The notes beneath the pieces were generated by a model. It had not been told where the DNA came from. It ran no database searches and saw only the letters and a program-made list of their open reading frames with translations. This document shows, in pieces, positions 9,070 to 20,186 of a stretch of DNA of 64,000 nucleotides. Both the position numbers and the translations under genes were made by a program. Source of the DNA: an uncultured Bacteroidales bacterium (GTDB lineage Bacteria > Bacteroidota > Bacteroidia > Bacteroidales > F082); NCBI GenBank assembly GCA_947303085.1, contig CAMYXP010000001.1, positions 124,001 through 188,000 on the forward strand, given 5' to 3'. Each line of letters opens with the position of its first letter. The first letter of the stretch is position 1.

Positions 9070-9141
9070 GTAATTAGTCGTCAATTAGAGAGCCTTAAGC
9101 TCTCGTAGAGAGGTGTCAGCTCGATAATGACGACTAATTAC
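9070..9141. repeat. 72-bp element with 14-bp perfect terminal inverted repeats
   Basis: GTAATTAGTCGTCA (9070-9083) is exactly inverted at 9128-9141. Inside lies a second hairpin, GAGAGC-CTTAA-GCTCTC (9088-9104). It occupies the gap between two convergent genes (amidase and DPP IV). It may serve as a two-way terminator, but lacks a clean T-run and has the form of a miniature inverted-repeat element. Confidence 0.7.
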
Positions 9142-9157
9142 GAATAGTCAACAATTA

Positions 9158-11299
9158 TTAAAGGTTATCTTTAAAATATTCCGTAATCTTAACAATTAAA
9201 TGCGCACGATCCATGCCGTAGACGTTGTGGTCGTGGCCAGGATACACGAAATAGTCGAGCTGCTTGCCGTTGTGGATGCAGTTTTCAACGAAGACGAGGC
9301 TGTGCTGCCACATCACCACAGGATCGGTGGTGCAGTGAATCATCAGAAGCTTGCCCTCGAGCTTGTCGGTCTTGTTTTCCAAACTCGTAAGCTCATAGCC
9401 TTCAGGGTTCTCCTGCGGCGTGTCCATGTAACGTTCGCCGTACATTATCTCGTAGTATTTCCAGTCGAGCACCGGACCGCCTGCGACGCTTACTTTAAAT
9501 GTCTCTGGGTGATTGATTTTCAATGAGGTAGACATGAATCCGCCGTAACTCCAGCCGTCGCTGCCGATGCGCTCAGGGTCGATGTAAGGCTTGGTCTTCA
9601 GATACTCGATGCCAGTCATCTGGTCGCGCATCTCAGCCTGTCCGCACTGACGGTGAATGACCTGCTCAAAGGCCTCGCCACGGTCGGCCGAACCACGGTT
9701 GTCGACAGTAAACACTACAAATCCCTCCTGCGCGAGATAGTTGAGGTAGATGCCTGCGCCAGCCAACCAGGTGTCGGTGATGAGCTGAGCGTGCGGACCG
9801 CCGTAAACGTAAACAATGACAGGGTATTTCTTGTTCTCATCGAAGTTGTAAGGCTTGATGATACGTGTGTAGAGCAACTGTCCGTCTTCCGCCTTGATAG
9901 AGTCGATCTCCGTCACCCCGATGTTGTAGTCTTTAATAGGATTTTCAGCCTCATACAAGAAATCGAAGAAACGGCCTTTGTCGTCCATCACGATAGCTGC
10001 TCTTGGCACGTCGGTGCTGGTGTAGTTGTCGATGAAGAACTTGCCGCTCTTGCTCGGAATCACGCTGTGTGTGCCGTGTTTCTTGGTAATTTGGGTCTTC
10101 TTGCCGTTCTTCAGATTCACCTTATAGAAATGACGCTGCAGCGGACTGACCTCTGTCGAGGTGTAATAGGCGTTGCCGTTGCCGTCGAAGCCGTTGAAAG
10201 CGGTGACAACATAGTTGCCTTTTTCAATCTGACGAGCCTTCAAAGTCTTGGTGTTGTGCAGCCAGAGGTGATAGTAGCCGTCACGCTGGGCGAGCCATAA
10301 GAATTCGGTGGTGCTGCCTGGCAGGAAGTGTGCAGGTCCTTGTGGCTCAACAAATTGTGCGTCTTCGTCGTGGAAGATGGTCTTGTTGAACTCGCCGTTC
10401 AAGGCGTTGTATTCGTTGAAGTTCAAGGTGTCCTGACCGCGGTTCAGGATGCCGATGTAAATCTTCTCGTTGTCGTTGTTCCAGGTGATGGCGGTGAGGT
10501 AATGCTCCTCAGGCTCGCCGGTCTGCATCACCACGTCGGTGCCTGCAGCGATGTCGTAAACATGTAGCTTCACGATGTGCGACGTCATGCCTGCCATAGG
10601 ATATTTGATAGGTGTCGCGGTGGCGATGCGTGTCGTGATGTCAACAAGCGGATAGTCGGTCACCATGCTCTCATCCATCTGATAATAAGCGAGTTTGCTT
10701 CCGTCGGGCGACCAGAAGATACCGCCGTCGATGGCGAACTCGTTGCGGTGTACCGACTGCCCGGCGATTACGTGCTCAGGGTTCTCCGTCAAACGAATCT
10801 GTTTCTCGCCGTCAGCGATGTAAAGATCGTTGCCTATGGTGTAAGCCACGCGCATCGAGGCCTCGTTGAGATTCACATTCTCAGCGTTGGCAGGGAGAGT
10901 CGTCACTGGCTTGACAGCTTTCTCGCTGATATTCAGTGTATAAAGGATGGTGCTGCCGTTTGCGTCTCTTTTGTAGAAATAGCCCGAATTCTCATCGTTC
11001 CAAACGATGTTCGGCAGTCTCTTGAAATCGCCGATGCCGTTGTCTTTGGCGATGCCGTTCATCTCGTCGAGGGTGAGGAGAGTGTGTGCCGACTTCTCGG
11101 CCGGTGAGCGGAATTTCAACTCGTTGTCTTCGGTGAAAACAAACTTGTCGGTGTTGCCTAACCATTTGAAACTCTTGCTTTTAGCATAAACCTCATAATT
11201 GTTGTACGAGGCATCCTCCGGCGTGAACATTTTCTTTTCCTGTGCAAAAGATGTCATGACGAGCATCAATGCAATGATGGTAATAATTGATTTTTTCAT
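9158..11299 (-). CDS. Dipeptidyl peptidase IV, S9B family, secreted
   Basis: 713 aa from ATG 11299. Signal peptide MKKSIITIIALMLVMTSFAQ is followed by an N-terminal beta-propeller (about 30-460, including HRNEFAIDGGIFWSPDG and YYQMDESMV with the N-terminus-binding Glu region) and a C-terminal alpha/beta hydrolase. Catalytic residues are visible: Ser in GSDGWSYGGFMS, Asp in HCTTDPVVMWQHS and His in YPGHDHNVYG. It releases X-Pro (or X-Ala) dipeptides from peptide N-termini in the periplasm, usual in proteolytic Bacteroidales. The longer frame back to 11389 overlaps the PcrB gene and was rejected. It starts 7 nt after the pcrB stop. Confidence 0.94.
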   Translation of the reverse strand: MKKSIITIIALMLVMTSFAQEKKMFTPEDASYNNYEVYAKSKSFKWLGNTDKFVFTEDNELKFRSPAEKSAHTLLTLDEMNGIAKDNGIGDFKRLPNIVWNDENSGYFYKRDANGSTILYTLNISEKAVKPVTTLPANAENVNLNEASMRVAYTIGNDLYIADGEKQIRLTENPEHVIAGQSVHRNEFAIDGGIFWSPDGSKLAYYQMDESMVTDYPLVDITTRIATATPIKYPMAGMTSHIVKLHVYDIAAGTDVVMQTGEPEEHYLTAITWNNDNEKIYIGILNRGQDTLNFNEYNALNGEFNKTIFHDEDAQFVEPQGPAHFLPGSTTEFLWLAQRDGYYHLWLHNTKTLKARQIEKGNYVVTAFNGFDGNGNAYYTSTEVSPLQRHFYKVNLKNGKKTQITKKHGTHSVIPSKSGKFFIDNYTSTDVPRAAIVMDDKGRFFDFLYEAENPIKDYNIGVTEIDSIKAEDGQLLYTRIIKPYNFDENKKYPVIVYVYGGPHAQLITDTWLAGAGIYLNYLAQEGFVVFTVDNRGSADRGEAFEQVIHRQCGQAEMRDQMTGIEYLKTKPYIDPERIGSDGWSYGGFMSTSLKINHPETFKVSVAGGPVLDWKYYEIMYGERYMDTPQENPEGYELTSLENKTDKLEGKLLMIHCTTDPVVMWQHSLVFVENCIHNGKQLDYFVYPGHDHNVYGMDRAHLIVKITEYFKDNL

Positions 11300-11306
11300 A
11301 TTAGAA

Positions 11307-12038
11307 TTATTTAATTTCATGAATAGTTTTTGCAAATTGTTGTAGCAATTCCGGTTCCTTCTCGAACGCTGTCCCGATAACGATGACATCGGCTCCGGCT
11401 TTTACAGCATCTGCTGCCATTTCCGGCGTTTTGATGCCTCCTCCTACAATCAACGGTATCTTAATCATCTGGCTCACTTTCGAAATCATACTGGTCGAGA
11501 CCGGAACCGACGCGCCAGAACCTGCTTCCAAATAGATGAGCTTCAAGCCTAGCATCTCGCCTGCGAGGGCGGTGCACATGGCGATGTCGTCCTTGTCGTA
11601 CGGAATAGGGGTGGTGTCGCTCATGTACGACACCGACGTGGCCTTGCCGCTGTCGATGAGCATGTAACCCGTCGGGATGATCTCATTGCCATAGAGTTTC
11701 AGATACGGTGCCGCGATGACGTGGCGGCCAATCAGCATCTCCGGGTTTCTTCCCGAGATAAGCGAAAGCAACAAAAATCCGTCGCAATACTTGCTGATTT
11801 GCAATGAGTTACCTGGGAATATCAACACTGGGATGTCGCAGTTTGCCTTGATGAGCTTGATGCAGTGGTCGAGACTGTCGGTGACGAGCAGACTGCCTCC
11901 CACGAAGAAGAAATCGACGTCGGCGGCCTTGGCTTTCTCAATTATCGACAGAATCTGAGCGTCCGACGGCTTGTCGGGATCGATGAGAACCGCAAGTTTT
12001 TTACGGCTTTTATCTTGAAATTTATCGTATATCGCCAT
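11307..12038 (-). CDS. pcrB: Geranylgeranylglyceryl-phosphate synthase family (PcrB/GGGPS-like)
   Basis: 243 aa, a single TIM-barrel. Motifs: LAVLIDPDKP near the N-terminus, DFFFVGGSLLV, IPVLIFPGN, YLEAGSGA and PLIVGGGIKTPE (phosphate-binding loop), then GADVIVIGTAFE. Family enzymes join a polyprenyl diphosphate to sn-glycerol-1-phosphate, the ether-lipid step typical of archaea; Bacteroidota homologues are known and active on geranylgeranyl-PP. The physiological product in this organism cannot be read from sequence. Probably co-transcribed with the DPP IV gene that follows 7 nt later. Confidence 0.9.
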   Translation of the reverse strand: MAIYDKFQDKSRKKLAVLIDPDKPSDAQILSIIEKAKAADVDFFFVGGSLLVTDSLDHCIKLIKANCDIPVLIFPGNSLQISKYCDGFLLLSLISGRNPEMLIGRHVIAAPYLKLYGNEIIPTGYMLIDSGKATSVSYMSDTTPIPYDKDDIAMCTALAGEMLGLKLIYLEAGSGASVPVSTSMISKVSQMIKIPLIVGGGIKTPEMAADAVKAGADVIVIGTAFEKEPELLQQFAKTIHEIK

Positions 12039-12098
12039 ATTAAAATTTTAACCTACGAAAATACAACATTTTATCGTAACAGTTGATATTTTGCGGAA

Positions 12099-13604
12099 TT
12101 ATTTTTTCAAAACAATCCTGAATGTGGTGCCTTGTCCGGCCACGCTGTTCTTCACGAAAATCTTGCCTTTGTGGTAGTTCTCGATGATTCGCTTCGCCAA
12201 CGAGAGCCCCAAGCCCCATCCGCGTTTCTTGGAGGTGTAGCCCGGCTTGAAGATCTGCTTGTACATCGAGCGCGACAGCCCCTTGCCGGTGTCGCTGATG
12301 TCGATGAACACGCTGGAGTCGTCTTCGGTCAGCTCGACGGTGAGCTTGCCCTTGTCGGCCATGGCGTCGATGGCGTTCTTGGTGAGGTTCTCCAACACCC
12401 AGCTGAACAAGGCGGCGTTCAAAGGTATAACTATCTCACGTACAGGAAGTTGCATGTCGAATTCAAACTTCGACGAGAACCTGTGCTGCAGGTATTTCAT
12501 GGTCTTATCGACAGTCGCCACAACGTCGGTGGGCTCCAACGTAGGCGTCGAGCCGATCTTCGAGAAACGCTCCGTGATGGTGTTCAACCTGTCGATGTCA
12601 ATCTCCATCTCTGCCGTCCCGACAAACGGTTTCTCTTCCATCTTCAGCAGCTCAATCCAGCCCATCAGCGAGCTTAGAGGCGTGCCTATCTGGTGTGCCG
12701 TCTCCTTCGCCATGCCTGCCCACACCTGGTTTTGCTCCGATCGCCGCACATAGCTGAAAAGCAGATATGCCAGAAGCACAAACAAGCCGAAAATCAGAAT
12801 CTGAATCAATGGGAAATATCGCATCTGCAAGAGCAAATCCGAGCGTCTGTAATAGATGTAAACTTTGTTGTTGTCGATGTAATTGACCTTTATCGGAACA
12901 CATTCCTCTTGCATCGCAAGTATTTGATTCTCAACAAATTTAGGGTCTTTCATCTTGATGGAATCGAGGTTTCCGTAGGCCAAGACGCTGTTCTCGGTGC
13001 TGTCGATGATGATGACAGGAGCGCCTACGGCGTTGTCAGTCACGTCGTTGATGAAAAGCCTGAACAAATCGTCCAAAACGCCTTTCAACTCAGTGAAAAT
13101 CAACGACTCATTGTAAAATAGCCATTCAGTCTTGCCGAAAAGGTCGATTTTTATTGGCTGATAAATGCTGAATTCCTTCATCATCTCCTCGTCGAATTTC
13201 TCTTTGTCTTTAAGATGTTCCGGCAGGTTTATTGAAAGGTCTATTTTTCTGCTATTGTCAGTAATTACTACAGGAATACTGATGTTGCTCTGGATTATTT
13301 CGAGGTAGATGGAAGTGTTTTCCTCGGGTTTCGCCTCCAGGAAACTCTCGTAGGCTTTCGCCAACAGCTGCACGCGTTTCTGCTCCTGCTCGCTCACCTC
13401 GTTGAAGAAGCCTTTGGTGTAGTTCATCAGCTCGGCATGGCTCTGCACCGCCTCAGCCCACATCTCAATCTGCTTCGACTCCTGCGCCGCAAAGCGTTTC
13501 ACAAGGTGATTAGTGTAATAAATCGAGATCGTTATAATGATGACAGCCAGCACCGCAAGTGCCAGATTCCACCATCTTTTTTGTATGTAAATATTCGTTT
13601 TCAT
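12099..13604 (-). CDS. Membrane sensor histidine kinase (no partner regulator nearby)
   Basis: 501 aa from ATG 13604. TM1 at about 12-31, an extracytoplasmic sensor region of about 240 residues with no domain I recognise, TM2 at about 273-295 (QILIFGLFVLLAYLLFSY), then the kinase core. The H-box is GMAKETAHQIGTPLSSLMGW (phospho-acceptor His), the N-box ENLTKNAIDAMADKG, G1 DISDTGKGLS and G2 KRGWGLGLSLAKRI. It probably autophosphorylates in response to an envelope signal. No response regulator is encoded in the window, so it is an orphan here. The sensor is followed directly by the kinase without a clear HAMP. Confidence 0.9.
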   Translation of the reverse strand: MKTNIYIQKRWWNLALAVLAVIIITISIYYTNHLVKRFAAQESKQIEMWAEAVQSHAELMNYTKGFFNEVSEQEQKRVQLLAKAYESFLEAKPEENTSIYLEIIQSNISIPVVITDNSRKIDLSINLPEHLKDKEKFDEEMMKEFSIYQPIKIDLFGKTEWLFYNESLIFTELKGVLDDLFRLFINDVTDNAVGAPVIIIDSTENSVLAYGNLDSIKMKDPKFVENQILAMQEECVPIKVNYIDNNKVYIYYRRSDLLLQMRYFPLIQILIFGLFVLLAYLLFSYVRRSEQNQVWAGMAKETAHQIGTPLSSLMGWIELLKMEEKPFVGTAEMEIDIDRLNTITERFSKIGSTPTLEPTDVVATVDKTMKYLQHRFSSKFEFDMQLPVREIVIPLNAALFSWVLENLTKNAIDAMADKGKLTVELTEDDSSVFIDISDTGKGLSRSMYKQIFKPGYTSKKRGWGLGLSLAKRIIENYHKGKIFVKNSVAGQGTTFRIVLKK

Positions 13605-13608
13605 AGCA

Positions 13609-13616
13609 CAAAAATA
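13609..13616 (-). promoter_or_regulatory. -7 box immediately before the histidine kinase
   Basis: Reverse complement TATTTTTG, a perfect TAnnTTTG. Only 4 bases separate it from the ATG at 13604, so if used the mRNA would be leaderless or nearly so. Confidence 0.4.
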
Positions 13617-13700
13617 CAAAATTTTTAATTAATAAAGGTGTGTAGCGAAAAATGTTGTAATTTTACACGTTTTTTTAAACGGCAAATTTTTAAAAATATT

Positions 13701-16553
13701 ATGGAATATAATTTTAAAGAAATCGAGAAAAAATGGCAGGAGTACTGGCGTGAAAACAAGGTTTATCAAGTCGAGATAGACCATAACAAGCCGAAATTTT
13801 ATGTTTTGGATATGTTCCCGTATCCTTCGGGGGCGGGACTTCATGTCGGACATCCTCTTGGATATATCGCTTCCGATATCTACGCCCGTTACAAGCGCCT
13901 GAAAGGCTTCAACGTGCTTCACCCGATGGGTTACGACGCCTACGGACTGCCGGCGGAGCAGTATGCCATCCAGACAGGCACACACCCGGCTATCACGACG
14001 GAGAAAAACATCAACCGCTACCGTGAGCAGATGGATAAAATCGGTTTCTGCTACGACTGGAACCGCGAAGTACGCACCAGCGACCCACATTATTATAAAT
14101 GGACGCAGTGGACGTTCATCCAGCTGTTCAATTCTTACTACTGCAACAAATGCAAAAAGGCTCAGCCAATCTCACAACTTGTTGATTATCTGAGTAAAAA
14201 CGGCACCGAAGGTCTCGATGTGGCTTGCACCAAACCGCTTAGCTTCACCGCTAAGGAATGGAATGCGATGTCGGAAAAAGAACAGCAGGAAACACTGATG
14301 AACTACCGCCTCGCTTACCTCGCCGACACCATGGTGAACTGGTGCCCTGAATTGGGTACGGTTTTGGCCAACGATGAGGTTCAGGACGGACTCTCAGTAC
14401 GCGGTGGATATCCTGTTATCCGTAAGTCGATGAAACAGTGGCTGTTGCGTATCACTGCCTACGCTGAACGTCTCCTCCAAGGTCTCGAGACCGTCGACTG
14501 GAACGAGTCAATAAAAGAGGTGCAGCGCAATTGGATCGGTAAGTCGATGGGCGCCTCTGTTTTCTTCAAAGTTGCCGATAAAGATATTGATTTTGAAGTA
14601 TTTACGACACGTGCCGATACCTTGTTCGGAGTCACTTTCATGGTGCTGGCTCCTGAACACGAGATGATCGACCAGCTCACCACACCTGAGCAACGCAAAG
14701 AAGTCGAGGAATACGTCACATGGGCGAAAAACCGCTCCGAACGTGAGCGTATGTCGGAAGTGAAGAAGGTGAGCGGCGTGTTCACCGGCTCTTATGCCGT
14801 CAACCCGTTCAACGGCACCCGCATTCCGATCTGGATCTCCGATTACGTCCTCATGGGCTACGGCACCGGCGCCATCATGGCAGTGCCTGCTCACGACAGC
14901 CGTGACTTCGCCTTCGCACGCCATTTCAACCTCCCAATAATTCAAGTCGTTGCAAAACCAGCCAATGGCCAACAGCCAACAGCTAACAGCCAACTTGAAG
15001 ATCCTTCAACTTGGACAGAGTCGTTTGACGCAAAAGAAGGTGTGCTGGTGAACTCAGAGTTCCTCAACGGTCTCACAGTAAAACAGGCCATTCTCCGCAT
15101 GATTGAAGAGCTTGAGAAGCTCGGCATCGGCAAGGGCAAGACAAACTATCGTCTGCGTGACGCCATCTTCAGCCGTCAGCGTTACTGGGGCGAACCGTTC
15201 CCGATTTATTACAAAGACGGAATGCCTTACCCAATGGATATCAAGAAGTTACCTCTTGAACTGCCTTCGATCGACGCTTACAAACCGACCGAGACTGGCG
15301 AGCCGCCTCTGGCACGTGCCAAGAACTGGGTCACCGAAGACGGTTATCCTATCGAGACTAACACAATGCCAGGTTTTGCTGGCTCAAGCGGCTATTACCT
15401 CCGCTATATGGATCCGCACAACGAAAACGAATATTTCAGCAAGGAAGCCAACAGTTACTGGCAGAACGTCGACCTCTACATAGGCGGCGCTGAGCATGCC
15501 ACAGGCCACTTGATTTACTCGCGTTTCTGGAACAAGTTCTTGTTCGACCTCGGAATAGCCTGCAAAGACGAGCCATTCCAGAAGATGGTCAACCAGGGAA
15601 TGATCCAAGGACGCTCAAGCCTCGCTTATCGTGTCAACAAAGAAAAGATGTTCAAGGTGACAGGTCAGAAAGTTGAATGCAGTGGTCCTTTGTTCATCTC
15701 GAAAAACTGCAAAGACCGCGAACTCTTCAGCGACCCGATTTTGGTCGATATCAATATCGTTCACAACGATATCCTTGATACTGAAGCGTTTAAGACTTGG
15801 CGCGACGACCTCAAAGACGCCCAGTTTATCTACGAAAAAGATAAGGACGGCAACGACGTGTTCGTCTGCGACTGGCTTGTCGAGAAGATGTCGAAGTCGA
15901 AGTTCAACGTCCAGAACCCTGACGACCTCGTGGCAAAATATGGTGCTGACACATTGCGCTTGTACGAGATGTTCCTCGGCCCGCTCGAACAGTCGAAACC
16001 TTGGGATACCCAAGGCATTGAAGGCACTTTCCGCTTCCTGAAGAAGTTCTGGAAACTCTACGCTGAAATCAGCGACGAGCCTGCAACAAAGGAAGAGTTG
16101 AAAGTTCTCCACAAGCTCATCAAGAAAGAGGAAGAAGACATCGAGCGTATCTCGTTCAATACCGTCGTCTCCGCTTTCATGATCTGCGTCAACGAGCTCA
16201 CCGACCTTAAGTGCAACAAACGCGCTATACTCGAGCCAATGGCAATCATGATTTCGCCTTATGCGCCGCATATCGCCGAAGAGCTGTGGCACCAGATGGG
16301 TCACAACGACAGCGTCGTCAACCAGCGTTTCCCTGAGTTCGACGAGAAAAACGTGGTCGAGAACACTTTCTTGTACCCGGTGTCGTTCAACGGCAAGAAA
16401 CGTTTCGACCTCGAACTGCCTCTCGACATGAAGCAGGACGAAGTCCAAAACGCCGTCGTCAATGCCCCGGAATCTCAGAAATGGCTCGAGGGAGTGACAA
16501 TCCGTAAGGTCATATTCATCCCAAAGAAAATCATCAATATTGTGGTTGGTTAA
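13701..16553 (+). CDS. leuS: Leucyl-tRNA synthetase
   Basis: 950 aa from ATG 13701 ([16 protein letters not shown]); the frame extends 21 codons upstream but that stretch is A/T-rich leader. Class I motifs: HIGH as [15 protein letters not shown] (about 40-54) and KMSKS as [12 protein letters not shown]. The CP1 editing domain holds [19 protein letters not shown] and the [15 protein letters not shown] signature that hydrolyses mischarged tRNA. The C-terminal anticodon-binding domain follows KMSKS. An in-frame array of five 7-bp repeats at 14960-14994 encodes a Gln/Asn/Pro/Ala-rich loop (about residues 420-432) straight after the editing motif. A perfect palindrome follows the stop. Confidence 0.96.
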   Translation: MEYNFKEIEKKWQEYWRENKVYQVEIDHNKPKFYVLDMFPYPSGAGLHVGHPLGYIASDIYARYKRLKGFNVLHPMGYDAYGLPAEQYAIQTGTHPAITTEKNINRYREQMDKIGFCYDWNREVRTSDPHYYKWTQWTFIQLFNSYYCNKCKKAQPISQLVDYLSKNGTEGLDVACTKPLSFTAKEWNAMSEKEQQETLMNYRLAYLADTMVNWCPELGTVLANDEVQDGLSVRGGYPVIRKSMKQWLLRITAYAERLLQGLETVDWNESIKEVQRNWIGKSMGASVFFKVADKDIDFEVFTTRADTLFGVTFMVLAPEHEMIDQLTTPEQRKEVEEYVTWAKNRSERERMSEVKKVSGVFTGSYAVNPFNGTRIPIWISDYVLMGYGTGAIMAVPAHDSRDFAFARHFNLPIIQVVAKPANGQQPTANSQLEDPSTWTESFDAKEGVLVNSEFLNGLTVKQAILRMIEELEKLGIGKGKTNYRLRDAIFSRQRYWGEPFPIYYKDGMPYPMDIKKLPLELPSIDAYKPTETGEPPLARAKNWVTEDGYPIETNTMPGFAGSSGYYLRYMDPHNENEYFSKEANSYWQNVDLYIGGAEHATGHLIYSRFWNKFLFDLGIACKDEPFQKMVNQGMIQGRSSLAYRVNKEKMFKVTGQKVECSGPLFISKNCKDRELFSDPILVDINIVHNDILDTEAFKTWRDDLKDAQFIYEKDKDGNDVFVCDWLVEKMSKSKFNVQNPDDLVAKYGADTLRLYEMFLGPLEQSKPWDTQGIEGTFRFLKKFWKLYAEISDEPATKEELKVLHKLIKKEEEDIERISFNTVVSAFMICVNELTDLKCNKRAILEPMAIMISPYAPHIAEELWHQMGHNDSVVNQRFPEFDEKNVVENTFLYPVSFNGKKRFDLELPLDMKQDEVQNAVVNAPESQKWLEGVTIRKVIFIPKKIINIVVG
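14960..14994 (+). repeat. In-frame heptamer array inside leuS
   Basis: Five consecutive 7-bp units: AGCCAAT, GGCCAAC, AGCCAAC, AGCTAAC, AGCCAAC. The 35 bp are translated in the leuS frame as roughly [12 protein letters not shown]. Since 35 is not a multiple of 3, gain or loss of one or two units would frameshift this essential gene. Confidence 0.9.
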
Positions 16554-16557
16554 ACTG

Positions 16558-16583
16558 TAGAGACAGACGGCCGTCTGTCTCTA
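16558..16583. terminator. 26-bp perfect palindrome after leuS
   Basis: TAGAGACAGACGG (16558-16570) is directly followed by its exact reverse complement (16571-16583). It starts 4 nt after the leuS stop and is preceded by TG, so that TGTAGAG, a unit of the heptamer family, overlaps its left end. Strong hairpin but no T-run; it may act as a 3' end stabiliser or be a repeat-family member. Confidence 0.65.
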
Positions 16584-16609
16584 TCCGGTTTCAAATGAAA
16601 TGCAGAAAC

Positions 16610-17989
16610 ATGAAAAGAATATTTGCCATAGCATTATTATTAATAGGTGTCACCGCCTCCGCCCAGAATCTGCAAGATCCTGATACCGATCCTGTCATCA
16701 CCAATCGCATTGCTCAGTGGCAAGACCTGAAGTTCGGTTTCATGATGCACTGGGGAATGTACGCACAGTGGGGTGTGGTCGAGTCGTGGTCAATCTGCAA
16801 CGAAGACTGGATTAATCGCAATGGAGCTAACTACATTCAGTATAAAACTGATTATCAAGCGCTTAACACGACTTTTAATCCAACAAAATTCGACCCGGAG
16901 GCTTGGGCTAAGCTTGCAAAAGAAGCCGGAATGAAATACGTGGTCTTCACTACCAAACATCACGACGGCTTCTGCATGTACAACACACAAGAAACGACCT
17001 ATTCAACCGTCGACCCTTCATGTCCGTTCTCTTCAAACGAGAAAGCCGACATCACGGGCGCCATCGTGGAAGCCTTTCGTAATCAAGGATTTTGGACAGG
17101 TCTCTATTTTTCGAAAGCCGACTGGCATCATCCCGATTACTGGGCAGAGCAGTGGGCGACTCCTGACCGTAACGTGAACTACGACCCTCAGAAATATCCT
17201 GAGCGTTGGCAGAGTTTCTGCGACTTCACCTACAACCAGATTCATGAGTTGACGCATAACTACGGCGATATCGACATTTTGTGGCTCGACGGTGGCTGGG
17301 TACGCCCTGAGTACAGTCTCAACGACGAATATCGCGAATGGCTGGGCTGCAAAGGCTACATCCAGGACATCGACATGCCGAAAATCGCAGCAATGGCTCG
17401 CGAAAACAACCCCGACCTCATCATAGTCGACCGCACAGTACACGGTAAATATGAAAATTACCAGACTCCAGAGCAGCAGGTGCCTGACACTTTGCTTCCT
17501 TTCCCGTGGGAGACATGCATGTCGATGGGCGACTCCTGGTCGTATGTCGAGACCGATAACTATAAGAGTACCAATAAGATAGTACATCTTTTGGTGGATG
17601 TCGTGGCAAAAGGCGGCAACTACTTGCTCAACGTCGGTCCGTCACCTGAGGGCGAGTTGCCTCCGACAGCCGTTGAGCGTATGCATGAGATTGGTAACTG
17701 GATGAAAATCAATGGTGAAGCCATCTACGGCACACGACCGTTCTATCCTTATTGCGACGGCAAAGTGCGTTTCACACAGAAAAACGGCAAGGTTTATGCC
17801 ATCTACATGCTCGACGAAGGCGAAAAACTGCCTAACTCTATCAAAATCAATGCCGATTTGAATAAAAAGAAAGTCAAAATCCTCGGTAGCAAGGCGAAAG
17901 CGAAGCTCACCAAGACCGCCGACGGATACCTTATTAATATTAATGGCGATGTCGACCTCGAACACGCCGTCGTTTTTGAATTAAAATAA
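16610..17989 (+). CDS. Secreted alpha-L-fucosidase (GH29)
   Basis: 459 aa from ATG 16610; an ATG at 16595 would add 5 residues before the signal peptide. Signal peptide [21 protein letters not shown]29 barrel: [28 protein letters not shown] and [12 protein letters not shown] (nucleophile Asp about 227), then a C-terminal beta-sandwich. It removes terminal L-fucose from glycans, in the periplasm or at the surface. No transporter or other glycan genes flank it: leuS lies upstream and ahcY 11 nt downstream, so it is not part of a classical polysaccharide utilisation locus here. Confidence 0.92.
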   Translation: MKRIFAIALLLIGVTASAQNLQDPDTDPVITNRIAQWQDLKFGFMMHWGMYAQWGVVESWSICNEDWINRNGANYIQYKTDYQALNTTFNPTKFDPEAWAKLAKEAGMKYVVFTTKHHDGFCMYNTQETTYSTVDPSCPFSSNEKADITGAIVEAFRNQGFWTGLYFSKADWHHPDYWAEQWATPDRNVNYDPQKYPERWQSFCDFTYNQIHELTHNYGDIDILWLDGGWVRPEYSLNDEYREWLGCKGYIQDIDMPKIAAMARENNPDLIIVDRTVHGKYENYQTPEQQVPDTLLPFPWETCMSMGDSWSYVETDNYKSTNKIVHLLVDVVAKGGNYLLNVGPSPEGELPPTAVERMHEIGNWMKINGEAIYGTRPFYPYCDGKVRFTQKNGKVYAIYMLDEGEKLPNSIKINADLNKKKVKILGSKAKAKLTKTADGYLININGDVDLEHAVVFELK

Positions 17990-18000
17990 AAATTTGCAAT

Positions 18001-19428
<1,428 letters not shown>

Positions 19429-19430
19429 AT

Positions 19431-19458
19431 AAAAACGGCGTTTTCAAACGCCGTTTTT
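19431..19458. terminator. Bidirectional terminator, ahcY / lipoprotein
   Basis: AAAAACGGCGTTT (19431-19443) pairs fully with 19446-19458 around a 2-base minimal loop, followed by T on the plus side and preceded by A. It lies between convergent genes and its right arm runs into the stop codon of the minus-strand lipoprotein. Confidence 0.9.
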
Positions 19459-19895
19459 TAATTATAAACCCTTAATGCCGATCCGTCGAATTCAGTGAAA
19501 TATTCTATCAGATTATATCCGCTGCCTTCGATGATGCTGCCGTCGAGAATCGAATATTTGTAGTTGATGCAGGTGTCGAGAACGTAAGGAAAATCAACGA
19601 TTAAGCGGTTGTTGGCGCAGGCGTATGGGTTGTTCGGAGCCTTGCGTTCGTAGGCTTTAAATTCGTTGAGCGTACACCTATATATAATAATACCGTAGCT
19701 GGGCAGCGGTGCCGTGACATAAAGCCAGCCTCCTACGGTGTTAAGTTCCTGATATTCAATAGTATTAGGATAAATAGTGAAATTGATATTCACATTCGGC
19801 TGATTCGGATTATATGGTCTTTTGTTGCACGAAATGGCAAAAATCGCCATTGAAACGGCAAAAATAACGGTCAGAAATTTGAAAAAATTCTTCAT
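19458..19895 (-). CDS. Lipoprotein with a degenerate Rieske-like domain
   Basis: 145 aa from ATG 19895. Lipobox IFAISC (Cys about 22). The rest, with VGGWLYVTAPLPSYGIIIYR, FKAYERKAPNN...CANNRLIVDF and DTCINYKYSILDGSIIEGSG...YFTEFDGSALRVYN, follows the order of Rieske-fold lipoproteins found in Bacteroidota. The two His ligands of a true Rieske 2Fe-2S centre are absent and only scattered Cys remain, so cluster binding is doubtful. Family assignment rests on remembered pattern similarity; function unknown. The longer frame to 19937 adds an implausible N-terminus. Its stop lies in the ahcY terminator. Confidence 0.65.
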   Translation of the reverse strand: MKNFFKFLTVIFAVSMAIFAISCNKRPYNPNQPNVNINFTIYPNTIEYQELNTVGGWLYVTAPLPSYGIIIYRCTLNEFKAYERKAPNNPYACANNRLIVDFPYVLDTCINYKYSILDGSIIEGSGYNLIEYFTEFDGSALRVYN

Positions 19896-20105
19896 TTCGG
19901 AAATATTTTGGTGCAAAATTAATAATTTTTTAAACAAAATACAGTCAAAATTTGGATAAAAAATCTTTTGATAAAGCCTATATTTTTATTTTTTATAAAA
20001 AAATTTCATCGGATTTTCAGGTTTATAAAATGTTTATTTTTAACGTGTTACAATGTTTTAACCCAAAAAGTTTGAAAATATTTTATCGAAATAAAATTAA
20101 TTTGC

Positions 20106-20136
20106 TTGTGGGAATGAAAAAATAGTTGTATTTTTG
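20106..20136 (+). promoter_or_regulatory. Promoter of the TonB receptor / T9SS module
   Basis: TTG at 20106-20108, 20 bp, then TATTTTTG (20129-20136), a full TAnnTTTG match. The ATG is 50 nt downstream, leaving a leader of roughly 40 nt. The rest of the gap 19896-20105 is A/T-rich and I see no other feature in it. Confidence 0.6.
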
Positions 20137-20186
20137 AACCCCAATTAATGCACTAATTAGAGTAGTATAACATAAAAATTCAAGGT

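Noticed and set aside
9653-10300. 215-aa plus-strand frame opposite DPP IV
   Set aside because: Antisense to the hydrolase domain and propeller; no supporting features.
13638-13700. N-terminal extension of LeuRS
   Set aside because: A/T-rich leader; LeuRS families begin at [12 protein letters not shown].
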